NCBI GenBank assembly: GCA_942159475.1
Contig: OW804094.1
Location: 132,852,755 to 132,916,754, forward strand
DNA length: 64,000 bases
Origin: Sthenelais limicola
Lineage: Eukaryota > Annelida > Polychaeta > Phyllodocida > Sigalionidae
Direction: 5' to 3'
The translations under genes and the position numbers were made by a program. This document shows positions 38,342 to 50,570 of this stretch, one piece after another; within the stretch, counting starts at the first letter, position 1; each line of letters begins with the position of its first letter. The notes below the pieces were generated by a model. That model was not told the DNA's origin, ran no database searches, and saw only the letters and a program-made list of their open reading frames with translations.

Positions 38342-41100
38342 GTTTACCGCGCTTCTCTGCTCTAAATAAGTCCCAAGTATCCTAGTTGGTTAAAATATTC
38401 CTCGAAGTTCAGGTATATACATATAGGCCTATACCAGTATGTAAAATCTACAGGCCAAATGGGAACTGTTGGTTCTAACCTCGGTAATGACTAACTACTC
38501 ATAATTCATGGCTGGAGTCCGAGCACACCTAGCCGAGATAAGGTATCTATGCTTTGTTCAAATATACCTAAATATATTATCCTGGTTCTGTTTGGCGATG
38601 TTCTGATCTCATAATGGGATGGAAGTGCATGGTACCACCGATATATTTTACTATTCTGCTCTTATGATTCTGTGAAAAGTCGCAGTCATTCAATTGACTT
38701 CCTTATTTAAACATCATGCATATTAGATTACGATGATGGAAGGGGGCGTGGGTTTGTTTTCTAATGCATCAAATAGCGGTGCGACAATGAATTAGTTTTT
38801 TAACCACATTTATTGATATTCGATCATACATTCTGGTCGTTTTCGGTAATACATAGATTAATGGGCATTACTTCCACAAGATACACACACCCATATTTTT
38901 CAATTCAGTTCTTATCAATATACACACAACTCTGGGGGGGGGGGGGGGGGAATCATATCACACTTGTAAAAGTGTATGTCTGATCTTGTCTAAATATTGT
39001 TAGATCATGCTGAACCAATCCAAAGATCTAGGCAAATAAATGATGTATGGTAATGATGTGTACGCATTTCTGTAATATAATCTTATGGGAAATACAAATC
39101 AAATCAAATGCGTCCCCACAATTATACATCGTTAATTTGGGTAGATAACAGTTCCACTTCAGGAGTCATTAATATTGATTATTCTTGAAAGTGTATTGAT
39201 ATCAGTAAAATTATTCGAAATTACGACGGGAAGTAAAACTGACAATATCTTTTATCTGATAACTCCTATTACAGGATTAATGACCGACATTGAGGAGCTG
39301 GTGGTGGACGGTTTGGTGCATGATAATTTCGCTGGGGGATTATGCACAAGCAGCATACCAGCAAACCAGAAATGGTCGATATTAATCCCTTCAGTCTCTG
39401 CCTGAGTTGATTAGTCCAAGTTCCATATTCTCTAATCTATATAATAAACATGAAACGGTGATTTTTTTTGTCATGCATGTTCTGGGAATCTGTGATGTCA
39501 CCAGCTGTTTGTCTGCTCTGTACAGGTCCGTTGACCCTCTCTGGAGGACATTATATGTGTTTTGTCAAGGTATCTGGGGTGAAAATGTGATTTTGAAGCC
39601 TTTTTTAAATTGGGATCTCCACACACTATTAATAGCCTGGGAAAGCCACTGTTAGCTACTGTTGGAAAAAGAAGAGATTGACGTCATGCCTCTATGTCCC
39701 ACCATCTGCGGCAATGCAGGGTTCCCTAGCAATGTGTCCAGTGAGGGTTCCTAGCAATGCGGAGAGAGAGAGAGAGAGAGATAAGGGTACTGTTTCATAA
39801 TGAATGAGACATAGCAAGATTTATTTTCAAAAAAAAGTGAAGGGTGTTCAAATGTTACAAAGACTGTCCCAATCTGGCGTTTCATAATGTAGGACATTCG
39901 CGGGAACATTCATATTCGCGGGAACATTCGCAGGAACATTCGGTGATGGGACTGGCTGTGCGTGTTGTCTTATTATGTAATAACCATAAAAACAGACAGG
40001 GAGGCGCCATGGGCTGAGAGGGATAGAGAGTTAAATTAACTGCCAGGATTTGCTGTGAATGTACTCAAACTCACTACGAATTTTCTCAAAGTCGCTACGA
40101 ATTTTCTCAATGTGACCGTGAATCTTATCAACTCTGATAAGATTCTTAACTTTGATTATGAAATGGAATTTGTCCCAAATGGCATTTTTTCTACTTAATT
40201 CCTATGTCCCTGATTTTGAAACAGGGCCCAGAGGGAGGAAATAGAGAGAGGCTGAGGGGGAGGGAGAAAGCCAAGAAGCAGAGGGAGAGGGTGGGACGAA
40301 TCAGATAGGGAGAGGGAGAAGAGGATAGAGAGAAGAGGGGAGGAGAGAGAAAAAGACGGGAGGGAGAGGATGGGGGAGAGGAAAGGGGGAGGGAGGGGGA
40401 GAATGAAAGAAGCATAGGGAGAGGGTGGGGGAAATCGGATATAGGGAGAGGGAGAAGAGGATACAGAGAGAAGAGGGGGAAAGAGAATAAGGCAGGGGAG
40501 AGGAGAAATAAAGGAGGAGATGCAGGGAGAGAAAAGGAAGAGGAGGAGAGAGAGTGAGAGCTAGGAAGAGGCTAACCGTCCAGAGGGCAGGTACTTTGCT
40601 ATAAGGAGTGGATTGTGTAGAGGCGAGAAATGCCGATGGATGATATGAGTTTGCTGCCTCAGCAATATTAATGTCAACGTCACTTGTCCTAAATTAAAGA
40701 GTGGAGTGGCCGCTGGGTATAGGGGAGTGTCACCACACAATGGCTGGGTTAGTGGTCATGTTTGTCGAAGTTAATTATCTAAATAGAAACAGTAACATTT
40801 GATGGTAAAATACTTTCATAGAACATTGCAACGGATGATAAAAATGTATGTCCCATACATTCGGGTCAATCAATATAACGTTTTTACTTACTGGCCAAAC
40901 ATTTAAACAATTAGCTGTTGGAATAAGACCACGTTCCCCATCTGGGCACTGCGCCTATAAGATTATTCGGAACAATCGATGTGCGATGTAGAAATCCCCA
41001 TTATACTTGTTTATACATGGTTATATATGAAAATAAAACAGGAAACACTCAGCATCACCATGAAGCGACTACTATACAGCATTAAAACTTCCGGGGACAC
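38342..41100. other. Intergenic, upstream flank of mucin-like gene; low-complexity DNA
   Basis: No supported exon. An AT-rich AATATTTTAA-type motif about 50 bp upstream of the mucin-like ATG (near 38390) could act as a TATA box. A long poly-G lies at about 38934-38950, a (GA)n run at 39764-39782, and two short direct repeats of GCGGGAACATTCGCAGG type near 39899-39935. Confidence 0.4.
40228..40565. repeat. Purine-rich (GGGAGA)n low-complexity tract
   Basis: Over 300 bp are almost exclusively purine on the plus strand, with irregular GGGAGA, GAGAGG and GGGGGA units. Minus-strand ORFs across it are pure Ser/Pro/Leu low complexity and not genes. Such mirror-like polypurine tracts can adopt triplex (H-DNA) structure. 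Confidence 0.85.
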
Positions 41101-41104
41101 ATAT

Positions 41105-41326
41105 GGGTGAGGTCTCCAGAAAATGTACAATTCGCCTTTGCCATCCCTCCCAAATAACAGTAATTAACTTCCAAATCTAGTTCAACACAATCAAACGGAT
41201 ATTTAAAATCAGCTTAATGCCACAAATAGTTAGATATAACTAGCATTCTTCATTTTCAGCCCAATTTAAACAGAATATACCAAATATGTAGAGGTGCCGA
41301 TTGTACATTTTCTGACGACCTGACCC
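41105..41326. mobile_element. Foldback (MITE-like) element, family C, copy 1
   Basis: Inverted ends: GGGTGAGGTCTCCAGAAAAT at left, and ATTGTACATTTTCTGACGAC then CTGACCC at right, about 222 bp. Flanked by ATAT on both sides, a possible target duplication. Interior shares TCCAACAYAA, ATATACCAAATATG and related blocks with the copy at 60388-60681. Confidence 0.7.
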
Positions 41327-42144
41327 ATATAGCTTATCGACAATGACTGCGATCACAGACATAGTACATGTGTCATGCGGGATCAGACTTTCACATGAAA
41401 AAACACGTCCTTATCTACAGGAATCTCGGCTCATTGCACACGGTACAGAGGAGACTGTCTAAAGGTTGAGACATACGTGTCTATAACAATCTCATTATTG
41501 ACATTGGAACACGTTTGGTAAGATTCTAGGGTGTAATGTCCCGTACCTAATTCATTATGCACTCTTCACCTAAGAATCTATATAATATGTGATAAATTAT
41601 TCCAAAGGTTAGCTAAAGGTATACGGAAAGTATTAGACAACTTGGTATTCCTTTGGTTTCGGACACATGCTTTATGTAGCGCATGGACTTAATGGAGTCG
41701 AATAGGTTAAATATTGTGTTTGTCATTATGGCATAGGGAATAAGTTCGTGTTATTTTCCATAAGTTCCAATTGTGGATTTTGAACAGTTTTTACGCTAAT
41801 TAACTTTAGCCTTTTTAGGGGAAATTAGAGAAATCCGTCCCAAATCACGCCATCATCTAATAAACACAAGAATATTGTAAGAGGATGTATACTTGTAGAA
41901 ATAATGATAATTATAGTATTACAGTCAAAACCAGCCACAGATATCAATATCAAAAGTGGGAGATATCAAAAGTGGGAGAAACCAAGAGTAAAAGAAAAAC
42001 TGATATTTTGTATTTTTTTTAAAAGACCTATAATCACTCCGCCCGCCCCCCTGTTCTTCATCCTATATACCAAAAAAACTATCTAAGACCTTCAATACAT
42101 CGAAATCAACAATATCCAGTCACATAATTGTCTTATTTGTCTCA

Positions 42145-42726
42145 TTTGTGTCTCTACGACGCCCCCATCGTATAAACAAATAGCGAAAAAATAGAAGATC
42201 AATGTTGCCGATTTTTAAGTGTTTATAATTATTTGATTTTTCATCAAGAAAAGGCTTGAATCTATTCATATTCGATGGCATAACTTAATTCAAGCAGAAA
42301 TAATGCTGTTACATGCCAATGGAAGTAGGCAGTAAAGAAAAGAAAAATCGCGTCGTAGAGACGATTTTAATTCGAGGAAAATCAAAAACAAAAATTGTAT
42401 CAAAAATTCTATTTTTTGGGGGTATGAGAATCATTCATTTATAGATTTCAAAATGTTATTTTTTAGAATTGTGACTCATTTGCCTCAAAATGCGGACGTT
42501 TTTAAAAGCGTTGTAGGGACATGACAGGATTAGCCAAAGTCATGCTTTTGCTTACTTGATGAGATGAAAGGACAACCATTCTGTTTTGGTGTGGGAATAT
42601 ACATTTTTGTTGTGATGATGTGGTAGGATATATATTGAGGATATGTCCCATCATTTGAAATGTCTATATTTAATATTTTTTAATATGATTGCATCTTAAA
42701 GAAAAAAAGCGTTGTAGAGACACAAA
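42145..42726. mobile_element. Candidate non-autonomous element with GTCTCTACRACGC ends
   Basis: Left end TTTGTGTCTCTACGACGCC is inverted at the right as AAAGCGTTGTAGAGACACAA. Two further copies of the end motif lie inside, CGCGTCGTAGAGACG near 42350 and GCGTTGTAGGGACATG near 42505. The interior is AT-rich without coding capacity. It could alternatively be a decayed tandem array of one short unit. Confidence 0.4.
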
Positions 42727-43259
42727 ATATGACTAAAATGAATATCAGTCAATTTTCAAAATAAGGAATTGTTCCAAATGTTTGAAATCATGTTCATACA
42801 TAGACCAATATATCTAGAAGAAGTGGGCATAAGAGGAAAATAGGTAGGGTTTGCCATTCTGGAGATATAGCAAGATTAACAGAAGTCACTTTTATGTAGT
42901 CCGTTCGCTGGCCTTGGCCATATACGTGTTATTGGAGATGAAGTGTGTGTGACATTGTATGCACATAGATATCTTCTTTTTTTAAAACATTTTTATTTGC
43001 CGAAAATCTCGCTATGCGATACGTTTCATTCATCTTTAATCATAATCTTTAATTATTAATTCCTAATATCTATCAAAATGTGGTAGAGTAACATTGCACA
43101 TGTGACGCTTACTGCAGAGCTTCCCAACTCCCATGCAACTGATATCCGAACAGACTTAAATTCTTATTATATCAAGTCCATGTAGAAGTGACCAAAATAA
43201 TATATTATTATACCTTATTGTGTCATATGTATGCACCCCTAAATTTTAATTCATTACAC

Positions 43260-43562
43260 CTATAGCTCTTACCCCCACGGCAGTTCCCTGACTGACCAGC
43301 TGCCTGTCGCCCATTGGCTGACGCACAGCTGGTCAATCACGGGTGGGCCTAATGAACCATTGTCCATTGGCCCACAGGCTCACATATAAGAGACTGCCTG
43401 GGGCAGTCTCACTTGTTACCACACCTGTATAACATCAAGGTTACATCATTGTACCTGTACCAGGAATAAAACTACATTAATTTTACCACCATACTCGGAA
43501 TCACCGTTTCCTTTGTGTTACACCACTTGTAACAATATATTGGTCACCCCCGTTTGTTACAG
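43260..43562 (+). mobile_element. LTR-like segment (possible solo LTR)
   Basis: GC-richer than its surroundings, with a TATAAG box at 43385, a perfect hairpin GAGACTGC/GCAGTCTC just downstream, AATAAA at 43465-43470 and a TTGTAACA end at 43534, followed by ATTGGTCACCCCC, which resembles a primer-binding-site junction. This order (TATA, start, poly(A), terminal CA) is LTR-like. No gag or pol and no second LTR were seen. Confidence 0.35.
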
Positions 43563-43899
43563 TTTTTTTCAGGCCTGACATATGTTTTCATTCTTACAGT
43601 GCCAAAGATCCACAGTAAACTAATAAAAAAACCAGATCATGCAGTAGACAGCCACGGTCAAGGCTCAATGGTAAAATAAGCTTGAAACATGTTTTTTTAC
43701 TAAATATGTTTTATTTATTTCCAGCATTTTATTGAGCATCCCTTAATTTTTCTTCTTTTCTAAGGCTCTAAAAACCAGTTATTTCGCCCCCATATCTAAA
43801 TTTGTAGAAAAAACTATGTAAATAGGGGGTATTTCTGATGTATTCTTGACGGGCAGACACGATAAAACTATTGAAAAATGTCTCCAAGCATTTTTTCCC

Positions 43900-44300
43900 A
43901 TTCAAATAAGAAACAAACTATTCTAGGATTACCAAATGGTGGAATTGCTCATATATCTTCAGTGTGTGTATTCTTTTCGACTGTTGTTTCGGTGACAGAT
44001 CCACCAAAATTTCGCCAAATTCTAGTAAGGGTAATATGTAAAATTCATAGATTAGTACAGCAAGGTCTTCGTTAATGAAATGCCTTATTTTCCTCAGATT
44101 TGATATGTGCAGGTGTATCGTTAGTTCACAATCTAGATGAAACACTAAATATTTTAAATGTTTCACATTCTCAATTTGTTCACCATTGTTATAGATAATA
44201 CAATTATTTCTATCACCTCTTGACCCAGCAAGATTTTGTAATTTGGTCTTTTTAACATTTATCTTTAAACCATTTAATTCCACCCGGTCACTTTTAAATT
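43900..44300 (-). pseudogene. Non-LTR reverse transcriptase remnant (thumb region)
   Basis: The minus-strand frame contains LNGLKINVKKTK, then an NNGEQIENVKHLKYL segment with the usual FHLD continuation and an LRKIRHFINEDLAVLIYEFY region. This matches the section downstream of the catalytic YADD in CR1/Jockey-like LINE reverse transcriptases. The catalytic palm is absent and the frame is interrupted on both sides, so it is a dead fragment. Confidence 0.6.
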
Positions 44301-44619
44301 GCTTTTAAATTGCTTATTTTATCTGACCAATAATTATTGGCCAGGTACCTGTAACCAGAGACCCTCCATGCGTGATTAAGGGTCTCTGCTGTAACTTGAC
44401 TTTTATCTTTAAATTGAGTGAATGTATATTTGTCAATTTTTCTCTAGTTTCATATGAAAAATATTTCAGCACATTTCATGAAAGACAGGTGTTTAATAAG
44501 TGAACCATGTAGCTAAATGTAGATTCGAACTGTCTTGCATTGCATTTTATTTTATTATGTATTTTATCATGTTAATGCCTTTAGATATACAATTTACATT
44601 CGCATGTTTTATTAATATG

Positions 44620-44720
44620 GTAAAGTGGTAAACCGCCTTTTTCAATACAACTTTGTTACTGAGAATAACGTCCCAGAGGCGGGATGTTGTCGCAGAATAA
44701 ACAATTTAAAACAAACAAAC
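44620..44720 (+). mobile_element. Possible LINE 3' end with AAAC-type tail
   Basis: GCGGGATGTTGTCGCAGAAT is followed by AAACAATTTAAAACAAACAA, which looks like the 3' tail of a retroposed element. No coding part is attached. Confidence 0.25.
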
Positions 44721-45370
44721 ATATTTGGTCAATTCTCATGAAATGGTTCCAAATGGGAAGATGACATTTTTTTACAAGTTTCGTTCAATACATATTTCCT
44801 GTGTAGTCATGCCTTATAATTAATGTTTTATACTATCAGGCTCTATATATATTCTGAACGAATGCGTGCCCACTTTCCCATACCTACGATAATTATTTAG
44901 ATAATTAGAGCCATTAAATATGCTGAAAATAAACCTTCGGATCAAAATATGTAATATATCATTCCGAAAATTAATTAAGATTACATGGAAATGTTTGTTC
45001 ACGTATTCATGCCAAGAGTTGCCAAGAGTTTCATGAAGCATAATCCATACAAAAAAATTGCACTAAAATCTAAGATCAAAGATCATGGGAGGAGACAATT
45101 ATAACCTATTATGTGACGCCGATAATATGGTATAATTTAATCAAAATCATGCAATGAATAATTTGTGAATGCTTGATGAAAGATGGACACATGGCTGCAT
45201 CAAAACAGAAAGAAAGAAAAATCGATCAATATTCCCAATCAATCTAAAGATCTTAGTTTCCAAGAGGCGAACGTTTTTTGTCCATCACCGTCCATGACGG
45301 CCCCTGTGATCGTCCATGACGTTTTTTCTTTTTGCATAATGATCCCGTGGATGTAGGTATATTTCCCATA

Positions 45371-45559
45371 CAGTCTAGGGCCAAAGTTGAGAAAGTCCCT
45401 TCCTCTCGCCTCAAACCGCAAAGTGCCATTATAATTCTATTAAGACCGCAAAATGTCATTATAATCCCATTAAAACGCCGAATTCTAGGCAGGGATACCG
45501 ATTAGCGATGTAGGCTCACATACCATTCTTATCTGATCTGAGGGTTTGGACCTAGAGTG
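45371..45559. mobile_element. Foldback (MITE-like) element, family A, copy 5
   Basis: Starts CAGTCTAGGGCCAAAGTTGA and ends TTTGGACCTAGAGTG, with a duplicated inner block (CCGCAAAGTGCCATTATAAT and CCGCAAAATGTCATTATAAT). It directly abuts the 5' end of the LINE at 45560. Confidence 0.7.
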
Positions 45560-45810
45560 CTCTTCCTCATTAATAGACCATATTCGAACTCTAAAATTGT
45601 CAGTTCAGCAGGGATTATCGAAAATTACACCTCTGACCACTTCCCAACCTACATAACAATGAAAAAAAATAGGAACACATATGAAACTAGTACCTTTCAA
45701 GCAAGAAATACATCTTGTTTAGACCAAAAAATATTAAATGAATCCTTATCAACCAAGACTGGACTGATTTCTACTCAAATAGGAACCCAGACGAATGTTG
45801 GGATATCATA

Positions 45811-47841
45811 TTGCAACGAATTACTTTCTACCTTAATAGGATGTGTCCTTTGCAAAAATTTCACCGAGTCAGGAGAAAACCAAAATGGTTAACACCTGAT
45901 ATCACTATACTTATGAACGAGAGAGATACCAAATTTAAAAAAGCCCATAAAAATAAAGATAAAATCCTTTTAACAGAAGCAAAGCAACTTCGAAATAAAA
46001 TCAGATCAATGTGTCGAAACAAAAAAGCAAAATTGCTCAAAGAAGAACTTCTCTTAAATAAAAGCAATCCTAGATTGATCTGGAAGAAAGTCAATAAAAT
46101 AATCAGCCCAGAAAAATCGAAAAATTCACACGAAATCTCATTATTAGATAAAAACGGAAATAAATCGAATTTGGCTGCAAACATATTTAATGATTTCTTT
46201 CTCAGCATAGGCCCAACACTTGCTGAAAAAATCCTAGATCCAGACCAGAATGCTATACTCACCCAACTGACCCAAAATGAAGGTAATGATAATGATAATC
46301 TGCCCCAACAGCAGTTTAAATTCAAAGAAGTCACCCCTGACGACACAATAAAAATAACAAGAAAAATCGATCACAACAAAAGTTCTCGAATACAAACGAT
46401 TCCAGGAAAAATACTAAAATCCTGTCTAATGGCCTTAAATAACCAATTAACATACCTAATCAACCTCTCATTTATAACCTCTACCATCCCACAAGCTTTT
46501 AAAGCTGCAACAGTTACGCCCTTGCACAAGAGTGGACCAAAGAATATTCCCAGCAACTTCGGACCTATTTCTGGAATAAACATGCCGGCAAAAATATTAG
46601 AAAAAACTGTACAAAAACAATTATCCTCTTACATGGAAGACAATAATCTATACTATAATAAACAATACCGTTTTAGACAAGGATACTCAGTAAACCAGGC
46701 TCATATAGATCTGTTACAACCGATTTATGAAAATTTAAACTCGGGGAATATTACTACAGCAATATTCCTCGATTTTAAAAAAGCTTTTGATACCGTCCAC
46801 CACGCGAAATTATTATCTAAATTGAAAAAAATAGGGGTAAAAAATGTCGAAAATCTCTGGTTCAAAGATTACCTATCTGACAGATTTCAGACCGTAAAGG
46901 TAAATGGTTACACATCAACCCAAGATAAGATCTCTGTCGGCGTTCCTCAAGGAACAATTTTAGGACCGATTTTGTTCTCAATCTATATAAATGATCTTCA
47001 CCAAGTGGTAAAAAATTCAATAGTCCAGCATTATGCTGATGATACAGTCATGACCTATAGTCATGAACTGGAGCATGATATCATTACAAATCTCCAATCT
47101 GATCTCACAAGAATTGACACTTGGTGTAGAGTAAATAAGATCTCGATGAATGTCTCAAAGACCAAATTCTTAACCTTTTACCCCAAAAAAACAACAAAAA
47201 GTGAAAATAACACAAACCAAAGACTTATCCTGGGTGATGAGGTTTTATCACAGACAGATGAATACTGTTATCTGGGTTTACAAATTGATAATAAATTGAA
47301 TTTCAAATCACATACCATAAAAGTAATTAACAAGGTAAAATGGAAGGTAAGGCTTCTTTCGAATGCCAGGTATATGTTACCAAGAAAGGTAAAAAAAGAT
47401 ATCATAAAAATGATTATTATTCCGAACATTGATTACGGGGATATATTTTATGATAGCACAAATAAGAGCTACTTAAAACGACTGCAGTCATTGCTGAATG
47501 CTTCAGTACGAGCAGCCCTAGATTTAAATAAACGAGCAAATGTTGAAAATGAAATGACAGATATAAAAATCTGTACAAATGACTTAAGGAGAAAAATACA
47601 TATTATCGAGAGTGCCCACTACTTGTCAAAGTCTCCCATAAATATCGATATGAGAAGGCTCCCAACTAGAAGCCATGCAGCCAATAGGAAGAACTTAAAA
47701 ATTACACGGCCAAAATCTTCCCTCTTCCAAAATAGTTTCCTATATAAAGGCATGTGTGCCTGGAACACCCTCCCCACAAAGATACAAACCATTGAAACGC
47801 AAAAACAGTTTCGATCAGAAATAGAAAAACACTACTCTTAA
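45811..47841 (+). pseudogene. LINE reverse transcriptase ORF (frameshifted from endonuclease)
   Basis: The 676-codon frame carries the RT core: ATVTPLHKSG, GISGINMPAKILEKTVQKQL-type fingers, AIFLDFKKAFDTVHH (motif A), GVPQGTILGPILFSIYINDL (motif B), YADD at 47032-47043 (motif C), then SMNVSKTKFL and a thumb ending with LFQNSFLYKGMCAWNTLP near the C terminus. The endonuclease tail lies in another frame (45557-45892) that overlaps it, so a frameshift occurred near 45820-45850. The catalytic residues of the RT are intact. Because of the truncation and frameshift it cannot make the full ORF2 protein. Confidence 0.85.
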
Positions 47842-47916
47842 ATAATTAACTTAAGTTTAAAAATCTCGAAACAATCTGAGACCACATATAGTGGATCCCC
47901 GACATATGTACTCCAT

Positions 47917-48436
47917 AAAATCAGAGTGCCCTATAATCTCTGGATTTACTTGTATTTGTATTTATATTATATATTTATATTTAACCCTGATCTATTCATA
48001 ATATTGTAACCGTGTTGGAGTAGTTATCCTTTTCTAGATGTTTAAAAGGTACCAAATTACCTACCTGAAACCTCGTAGTACAGCGAAAAATTTCAAGAGT
48101 AGGTCTCCTGCACAAGCAGAAACCCTACTACGAGTCTATGTAAGGCAGTGTGAAAGTATATTCAATGCCACATTTTAACAAAAATCAGAGTGCCATATAA
48201 TCTCTGGATTTACCTGTATTTCTATTTGTACTTGTATTTAACCCTGATCTATTCATAATCTTGCAAACATGTTGGAGTAATTATCCTTCTCTAAATGTTT
48301 AAAAGGTACCCAGTTACCTACCTAAAACCTCGCAGTACAGCGAAAAATCCAAGAATAAGTCTCCTGTACAAACAGAGACCCCACTACGAGTCTATGTAAG
48401 GCACTATGAAAGTATATTCAATGCCACATTTTAACA
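47917..48436 (+). repeat. Tandem duplication within LINE 3' UTR
   Basis: Two copies of 264 and 256 bp, each starting AAAATCAGAGTGCC and ending ATGCCACATTTTAACA, with internal TTTAAAAGGTACC and CGAGTCTATGTAAGGCA blocks. They have diverged by scattered substitutions, so the duplication is not recent. Confidence 0.9.
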
Positions 48437-48712
48437 ATAATATATTGTCATAGTTATAGGATCCTTCTGATATATATATCTTACATTTTATATTTTATAT
48501 CTTATATTTTATATCTTGTATTTTATCTTTCTTCTCATTCATTTCTTTCGGTCCAGTCCAGGTCGAATATATTCAAAATCAAGGGTAACTGTCGGTAGAA
48601 ATGGAATGCCTCTTTCATATAGACATGTAGACCCGTTTGTCTCCTTTCCTTCCTAATGTAATATCGAGCCATTGACAAATAAAAGATTTTCTTATCTTAT
48701 CTTATCTTATAT

Positions 48713-50100
48713 ACCATTCGAAGGGTTTTTTTATTCTTCTATGGGATCATGTGAAAATATAATCATTGTATATTATTGTTTTTATCAATGAATAAAATGA
48801 CATTGAATATGTGTGTGATCATCACCGTCCGTGACGCAATATATTTAAGGGAATATTTCCAACAATTCCCATAGCTAATTAATTAGCGCAGTTCCAGAGC
48901 TTAGAAGAGTAGGATACATATGGGGCACCTATACCAGCAATTTCATCTCATTTCAATTACCTTTCAGACAATACCCATTTGGAACCGTTTCATGAGAATC
49001 GACCATTCTTTAAATATATGGAATATATCATGTATACGTTTGATCAATATCTAATTTCTACTACAACTCTAGGTAGCAAAGTGGATATAAGGTGGGCGTT
49101 ACTTCCTGTATAAATTTTGATATCCTTATAAATTGCCTTTTTATTTTATTCATCTAAATGTTGATAGATAAATATAAAGTTTTCTATGTCTAACCCTAGT
49201 GAGTAGCCAAATGGAAAACATATCTGAAAATGACCAGGCAGACAAATTTCCTATCGTGGGTGTGCCATAAGACAAGGCATAAGATAAAAAATTATAAAAT
49301 GAAACATGATGATCCTAATAATTTTGTATTTGAAGGCCTGCAAGCGCACTTTCCTGGTACATAAATAAGTGATCTTGTACCATTCTTCCATTTCTATGAC
49401 TGATATATCTAAGTACTTTTCATTAAACATTCCGACACACTTTACGATTCGATCTTGCTTAGGCGCATTCATTTTTCAGTGACACGTCACAAATACATAG
49501 GGGCGAGAGGATCAAAGACATGTTGACCATATCTCGATCAAAGCGTTAGTAATTCGGAAAAATACGAGATGGCAGCACCTTCAACTTACACCGTTCGTCT
49601 TTACAATTGACTAATGCATTGGGCTAAATATACTTTAGTTCGTAGCCCCAGGGGTTTAATTGTGACCTTCCTATACCTGTTTAAATCCATTCGCTGCTAC
49701 TCATGTAGGCCTAATTTAGACAATTTCTAATGAAATAATACCTTAATTGAATGCGTTATAGTATATAATAACATTATGATTTTACAGTCTGGGGAAAGCT
49801 TTTGCCTTGCCCGTTTATTTCCAAATCATAAGAACATTAAAGAAGCAATTTCATCAAACAGTATCAACAGGCTTTAAACAACTTCTGCTGGATAATGTGT
49901 TCTAGTGAGCGTGTCCCTATTTTTTTTTCTTTTCTTTTTTATAAAGTCTACATCAACCTTCTAATACTAGAAAAACACAAGTATATTCAAGTGCATGTGA
50001 CTTAAGTCAACATAACGAAGATTTCTATTTTTACTAGTCATTTTCTCAACATAACAAATATTTCTGTTTTACTACAGGCATTTTCTCATACTATGAGCCT
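48713..50100. other. Intergenic, nothing supported
   Basis: AT-rich sequence without a recognisable coding frame. A poly-T run with TCTTT lies near 49921-49940. Confidence 0.5.
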
Positions 50101-50325
50101 GGTGCCAAGTACATATTGGACAACTTTACAAAAAGTTCTTCAGTCGCTTCCATAGAATTTCATCTCCTTCTTTACAAATCTGATATATAGAATGTCTTGG
50201 CACGTGAGAGCTTATGTCTTGGAGACCTAGTCCAGCCATATCTATTGGTAAATACATTGTGTTCCAAGATACCTTAGGTGAACCATTATTCCATAAGAAA
50301 TTCCTTGCTAATGCTAGCACTTTAA
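50100..50325 (-). pseudogene. L1/Tx1-like LINE remnant (3' end of ORF2)
   Basis: The minus-strand frame has FLWNNGSPKVSWNTMYLP followed by GGLGL-like AGLGLQDI and KRLKNFL. This is the conserved W-x-G...KVSW...GGLGL block near the C terminus of L1/Tx1-type ORF2 proteins. No catalytic domain remains. Confidence 0.6.
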
Positions 50326-50389
50326 ATTCTTGTTTCTTTTCAGGGGTGAGAAATCGTGCATGTAATGGAATAGTATTGGTAGGGTCAGT

Positions 50390-50570
50390 GAATTGAATTG
50401 AATTGAATTGAAAAATCTTTCATTTGTCAATATTATAAAATAGCAGTTACATAGGAAAAATGACAAGCAGGTCGACAGACTTCTGGGATAATCTCAGTTC
50501 TTCCAGACGTTCCCTTTTTTTCTTGAAAATCAATTAAGGATAGGGCTAGTGAGTATACATGGTATCAGTA
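50390..50570 (-). mobile_element. Second LINE 3' end with CAATT-repeat tail
   Basis: On the minus strand the sequence reads ATTGACAAATGAAAGATTTT and then CAATT repeats (50390-50410). This is the same terminal signature as the LINE at 45560-48712 (ATTGACAAATAAAAGATTTT then TTATC repeats). Its upstream portion lies at higher coordinates and is non-coding as far as I can follow. It is inserted beside the L1/Tx1-like remnant. Confidence 0.55.

Larger units (their letters stand above)
45560..48712 (+). mobile_element. CR1/L2-like non-LTR retrotransposon, 5' truncated
   Basis: Begins inside the end of an APE-type endonuclease (GIIENYTSDHFPTYI, with the terminal SDHFP motif), continues with a full reverse transcriptase, a 3' UTR made of two tandem copies (47917-48180 and 48181-48436) and ends in AAATAAAAGATTTTC followed by TTATC repeats near 48690-48712. 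A short microsatellite tail instead of poly(A) is typical of the CR1/L2/Rex-type clades; the exact clade is not determined. The 5' part of ORF2 and any ORF1 are missing. Confidence 0.85.

Noticed and set aside
40191..40415. Ser/Pro/Leu-rich minus-strand frame
   Set aside because: Pure low-complexity translation of the polypurine tract.
45861..46346. 161-codon minus-strand frame
   Set aside because: Antisense shadow of the LINE reverse transcriptase.
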